Origin: Gammaproteobacteria bacterium
Lineage (GTDB): Bacteria > Pseudomonadota > Gammaproteobacteria > Arenicellales > Arenicellaceae
Reading direction: 5' to 3'
Assembly: GCA_003485905.1 (NCBI GenBank)
Contig: DNHK01000178.1
Span: 1 to 8,128, forward strand
Length of the DNA stretch: 8,128 nt
The translations under genes and the position numbers were made by a program. Shown here one piece after another: positions 6,513 to 8,128 of this stretch. The notes under the pieces were generated by a model. The model was not told where the DNA came from and made no database searches. It saw nothing but the letters and a program-made list of their open reading frames with translations. Position 1 is the first letter of the stretch. Each line of letters begins with the position of its first letter.

Positions 6513-6986
6513 ATGAAAAAACTAATCGTCAGTGCCGTCTTAGGCAGCTTAATTCTTGCCAGTTCGGTCGGCGCCCAACAGCGTGATCCTATTCAAGACC
6601 AGATCAAGTATCGTCAGTCTGTATATGTTCTACTTTCGTCTCATTTTGGACCAATCGGCGCGATGATGCGCGGAAGAGCAGACTTTGATTTAGCAGCGCT
6701 ACAATCTAATGCGGCTACTTTAGAAGCGATTGCTCCTTTAGCACTAAATGCTTTCACACTGGAAAGTCATGGTGAAGGCTCTGATGCCTTACCGGGTATC
6801 TGGGAAAACCGCGAAGATTTTGATGAAAAAATGAACAATCTGCAAATGGGTATGGCCGGGCTAGCTGAAGCTGCCAAGACAGCAACCAGCGTTGATGATG
6901 TAAGAGAGGCGTTCGGGAATGTCGGTGGCACATGTAAAGCCTGTCACGATGATTATCGTGCCGACCCTTCAGTTAGAGTTCGATGA
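6513..6986 (+). CDS. Periplasmic cytochrome c' (class II c-type cytochrome)
   Basis: This 157-residue protein is a four-helix-bundle c-type cytochrome. A Sec signal peptide (MKKLIVSAVLGSLILASSVGA) should be cleaved after A21. The haem attaches at C141-x-x-C144-H145 near the C-terminus, as in class II cytochromes, with H145 as the proximal iron ligand. The N-terminal helix IKYRQSVYVLLSSHFGP (31-47) and the end CKACHDDYR align without gaps to cytochrome c' of Alcaligenes xylosoxidans as I recall it, so R149 corresponds to the proximal-pocket arginine R124. The residue over the open haem face, leucine 16 there, is Y38 here, as in the Chromatium vinosum protein. Cytochromes c' bind NO and CO and are linked to NO tolerance. 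A six-coordinate c556 is less likely because no methionine occupies the expected helix A position. The gene is a single transcription unit between its own promoter and terminator. Confidence 0.92.
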   Translation: MKKLIVSAVLGSLILASSVGAQQRDPIQDQIKYRQSVYVLLSSHFGPIGAMMRGRADFDLAALQSNAATLEAIAPLALNAFTLESHGEGSDALPGIWENREDFDEKMNNLQMGMAGLAEAAKTATSVDDVREAFGNVGGTCKACHDDYRADPSVRVR

Positions 6987-7037
6987 AGTGCTGGTAACGT
7001 AATTTCTACGTAAATTATTCTAGAACTTCGGTTTGAT

Positions 7038-7071
7038 AAAGCCTGCCCCATTCGTGAGGTAGGTTTTTTTT
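7038..7071 (+). terminator. Intrinsic terminator after cytochrome c' gene
   Basis: GCCTGCC (7041-7047) pairs with GGTAGGT (7058-7064) using two G-U pairs, AAA before and TTT after extend the stem, and CA-TTCG-TG caps it with a stable tetraloop above one C-A mismatch. Eight Ts (7064-7071) follow. On the minus strand only TTT follows the stem, so it may weakly stop the converging response-regulator transcript. The 145 bases from 7072 to the end of that gene hold nothing further than an AT-rich inverted repeat GCAAAT/ATTTGC (7077-7082 and 7104-7109). Confidence 0.88.
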
Positions 7072-7216
7072 GACTCGCAAATATTCAATTATTCGAAATA
7101 AAAATTTGCCGTTATGGGGTGCGCATTAGAATTTCCGTCACCAGCAAAACCAAATTTTTATACCACTGTTAAAAGTTTTCAGTCGATTGCTTTGCTTAGA
7201 TGTATTTTCCGCATCG

Positions 7217-7942
7217 CTAACTTTGTATTTCCAATGAGTACCCTACTCCATAAACTGAACGAATTAAGTCTTCTCCACCAACAACAGATGCTTTTTGCCT
7301 AACGTTCTTAACATGCGAATCAACCGTTCGGTCTGACACAACGCGGTAATCGTCGTAGAGCCCGTCCATCAACGCGTCACGCCCAAAAACTTTGCCTGGC
7401 CGAGTCGCCAGTGTCATCAGCAAGCGAAATTCAACACGAGTTAAGTCCAAATCAACACCATCTAAACTAGCCCTAAAGGCTTCTTTATCGAGTTGCAGAC
7501 GCGTCGTTATTTGTTCTGCTGTAGGCAATGGTTGGCGCCGCAATACAGCCTTTACCCTCGCTACAACCTCTCTCGGGCTATAGGGCTTACAGATATAATC
7601 ATCGGCCCCCATTTCGAGACCTATTAATCTATCAATCTCTTCCACTCGAGCCGTGGTCATTATTATCGGTACATTAGAAAATTGTCGAAATTCCTTACAG
7701 ACTTGAATACCATCTTTGCCGGGTAACATTAAATCGAGCAGCACTAGGTTTACCGGATTTTTTTGAAGAGCTTCAACAGCTTGATCACCTCGCTCGATGC
7801 AGATAGTAGAATAACCAGCAGACTCGAGGTAATCCTTCAGTAAATCCGCCAGCTTAATTTCGTCCTCCACAATCATTATCAATTGGGCTGGTTCTTCAGC
7901 TAATGGTGGGGTATTCAGTTGATTCTCGTTCTGCATGCTCAT
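7217..7942 (-). CDS. baeR: BaeR-type response regulator (OmpR/PhoB family)
   Basis: This is a two-component response regulator that binds DNA when phosphorylated. The receiver domain (about residues 20-137) has the acidic pair E26-D27, the phospho-acceptor D70 in LLDLMLPG, T97 and K119 in CKPYSPREVVARVK. The C-terminal winged-helix domain (about 145-240) contains VEFRLLMTLATRPGKVFGR and LYDDYRVVSDRTVDSHVKN, which match E. coli BaeR almost residue for residue, as does the total length of 241. In E. coli BaeR drives the mdtABCD efflux genes, acrD and spy in response to envelope stress; the targets here cannot be read from the window. The start ATG overlaps the sensor-kinase stop codon by one base (TGATG) and lacks a clear Shine-Dalgarno sequence, which points to translational coupling. 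A second in-frame ATG is at codon 3. The assignment to BaeR rests on recalled similarity. Confidence 0.93.
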   Translation of the reverse strand: MSMQNENQLNTPPLAEEPAQLIMIVEDEIKLADLLKDYLESAGYSTICIERGDQAVEALQKNPVNLVLLDLMLPGKDGIQVCKEFRQFSNVPIIMTTARVEEIDRLIGLEMGADDYICKPYSPREVVARVKAVLRRQPLPTAEQITTRLQLDKEAFRASLDGVDLDLTRVEFRLLMTLATRPGKVFGRDALMDGLYDDYRVVSDRTVDSHVKNVRQKASVVGGEDLIRSVYGVGYSLEIQS

Positions 7943-8128
7943 CAGTGGGTTACTCTAGGGCTAGAGGATAGAATGACATTTATGGTCAACCCCCCATGCT
8001 CAGATGGTGCCGCGGTTATAGTTCCACCATGCGCTTCAGCAATATTCTTACAAATGGCTAAACCTATTCCAGCACCGCCAGTGGCCCGATTCCTTGATGC
8101 TTCCACTCGAAACAACCGATCAAACAAA
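7942..8128 (-). CDS. baeS: BaeS-type sensor histidine kinase, C-terminal end only
   Basis: Only the last 61 codons lie in the window; the gene continues past the right edge, so no start codon is visible. The fragment is the end of the HATPase_c domain. The F box LFDRLFRVEASRNRATGG is followed by the G2 box GAGIGLAICKNIAEAHGG and a short tail ending in VTH. The first complete codon is TTG, an internal leucine and not a start. The sequence closely resembles the end of E. coli BaeS, which senses envelope damage and phosphorylates BaeR. Its stop codon overlaps the start of the regulator, so kinase and regulator are translated from one mRNA with the kinase first, as in the E. coli baeSR order. Confidence 0.9.
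   Translation of the reverse strand, partial: LFDRLFRVEASRNRATGGAGIGLAICKNIAEAHGGTITAAPSEHGGLTINVILSSSPRVTH

Noticed and set aside
7077..7109. Terminator for baeR on the minus strand
   Set aside because: The GCAAAT/ATTTGC arms are AT-rich with a 21-base loop and no following T-run.
7114..7302. 62-codon plus-strand frame starting in the spacer before baeR
   Set aside because: Its second half is antisense to baeR, there is no Shine-Dalgarno sequence, and the peptide shows no recognisable features.
7942..8127. Complete small gene starting at TTG 8127
   Set aside because: The TTG is an internal leucine in the conserved F box of a histidine kinase; the gene runs off the window.

Overview
The window reads as a piece of a gammaproteobacterial chromosome with moderate-to-low GC and standard codon usage. 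The main evidence is an RNase E that starts [10 protein letters not shown] and keeps the E. coli numbering at its catalytic sites, plus close relatives of RlmD, CysM, BaeR and BaeS. No insertion sequence, prophage gene, CRISPR array, tRNA or rRNA is visible. I cannot name a genus.

Layout. Positions 1-444 hold no convincing gene and form the leader of rne. The leader is rich in inverted repeats, including two mutually exclusive pairings at 174-222 and a long hairpin just before the ribosome binding site. rne (445-3129, +) follows and ends at a strong intrinsic terminator (about 3162-3187). Facing it on the minus strand is a probable operon, read from right to left: cysM (5467-6351), a PolB-like DEDDy 3'-5' exonuclease (4662-5444) and rlmD (3221-4543). 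A 161-bp divergent spacer separates cysM from a periplasmic cytochrome c' gene (6513-6986, +). That gene has its own promoter, a 15-bp palindrome at the predicted transcription start, and a terminator with a TTCG loop (about 7038-7071). The right end carries a BaeSR-type two-component pair on the minus strand: the response regulator (7217-7942) and the last ~60 codons of the sensor kinase (7942 to the window edge), overlapping by one base.

How the genes work together. Two of the genes act on RNA: rne in mRNA decay and rRNA/tRNA maturation, and rlmD in 23S rRNA U1939 methylation. The exonuclease is a predicted DNA-end processor of unknown role. cysM makes cysteine and shares the operon without an obvious metabolic link to the other two. 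Cytochrome c' probably binds or buffers NO or other small ligands in the periplasm. BaeSR probably senses envelope stress. This is mostly a housekeeping region, and I do not see a new multi-gene system. The points most worth a second look are the structured rne leader, the degenerate RNase E tail, a tyrosine at the distal haem position of cytochrome c', possible leaderless start of cysM, and palindromes of unknown ownership.
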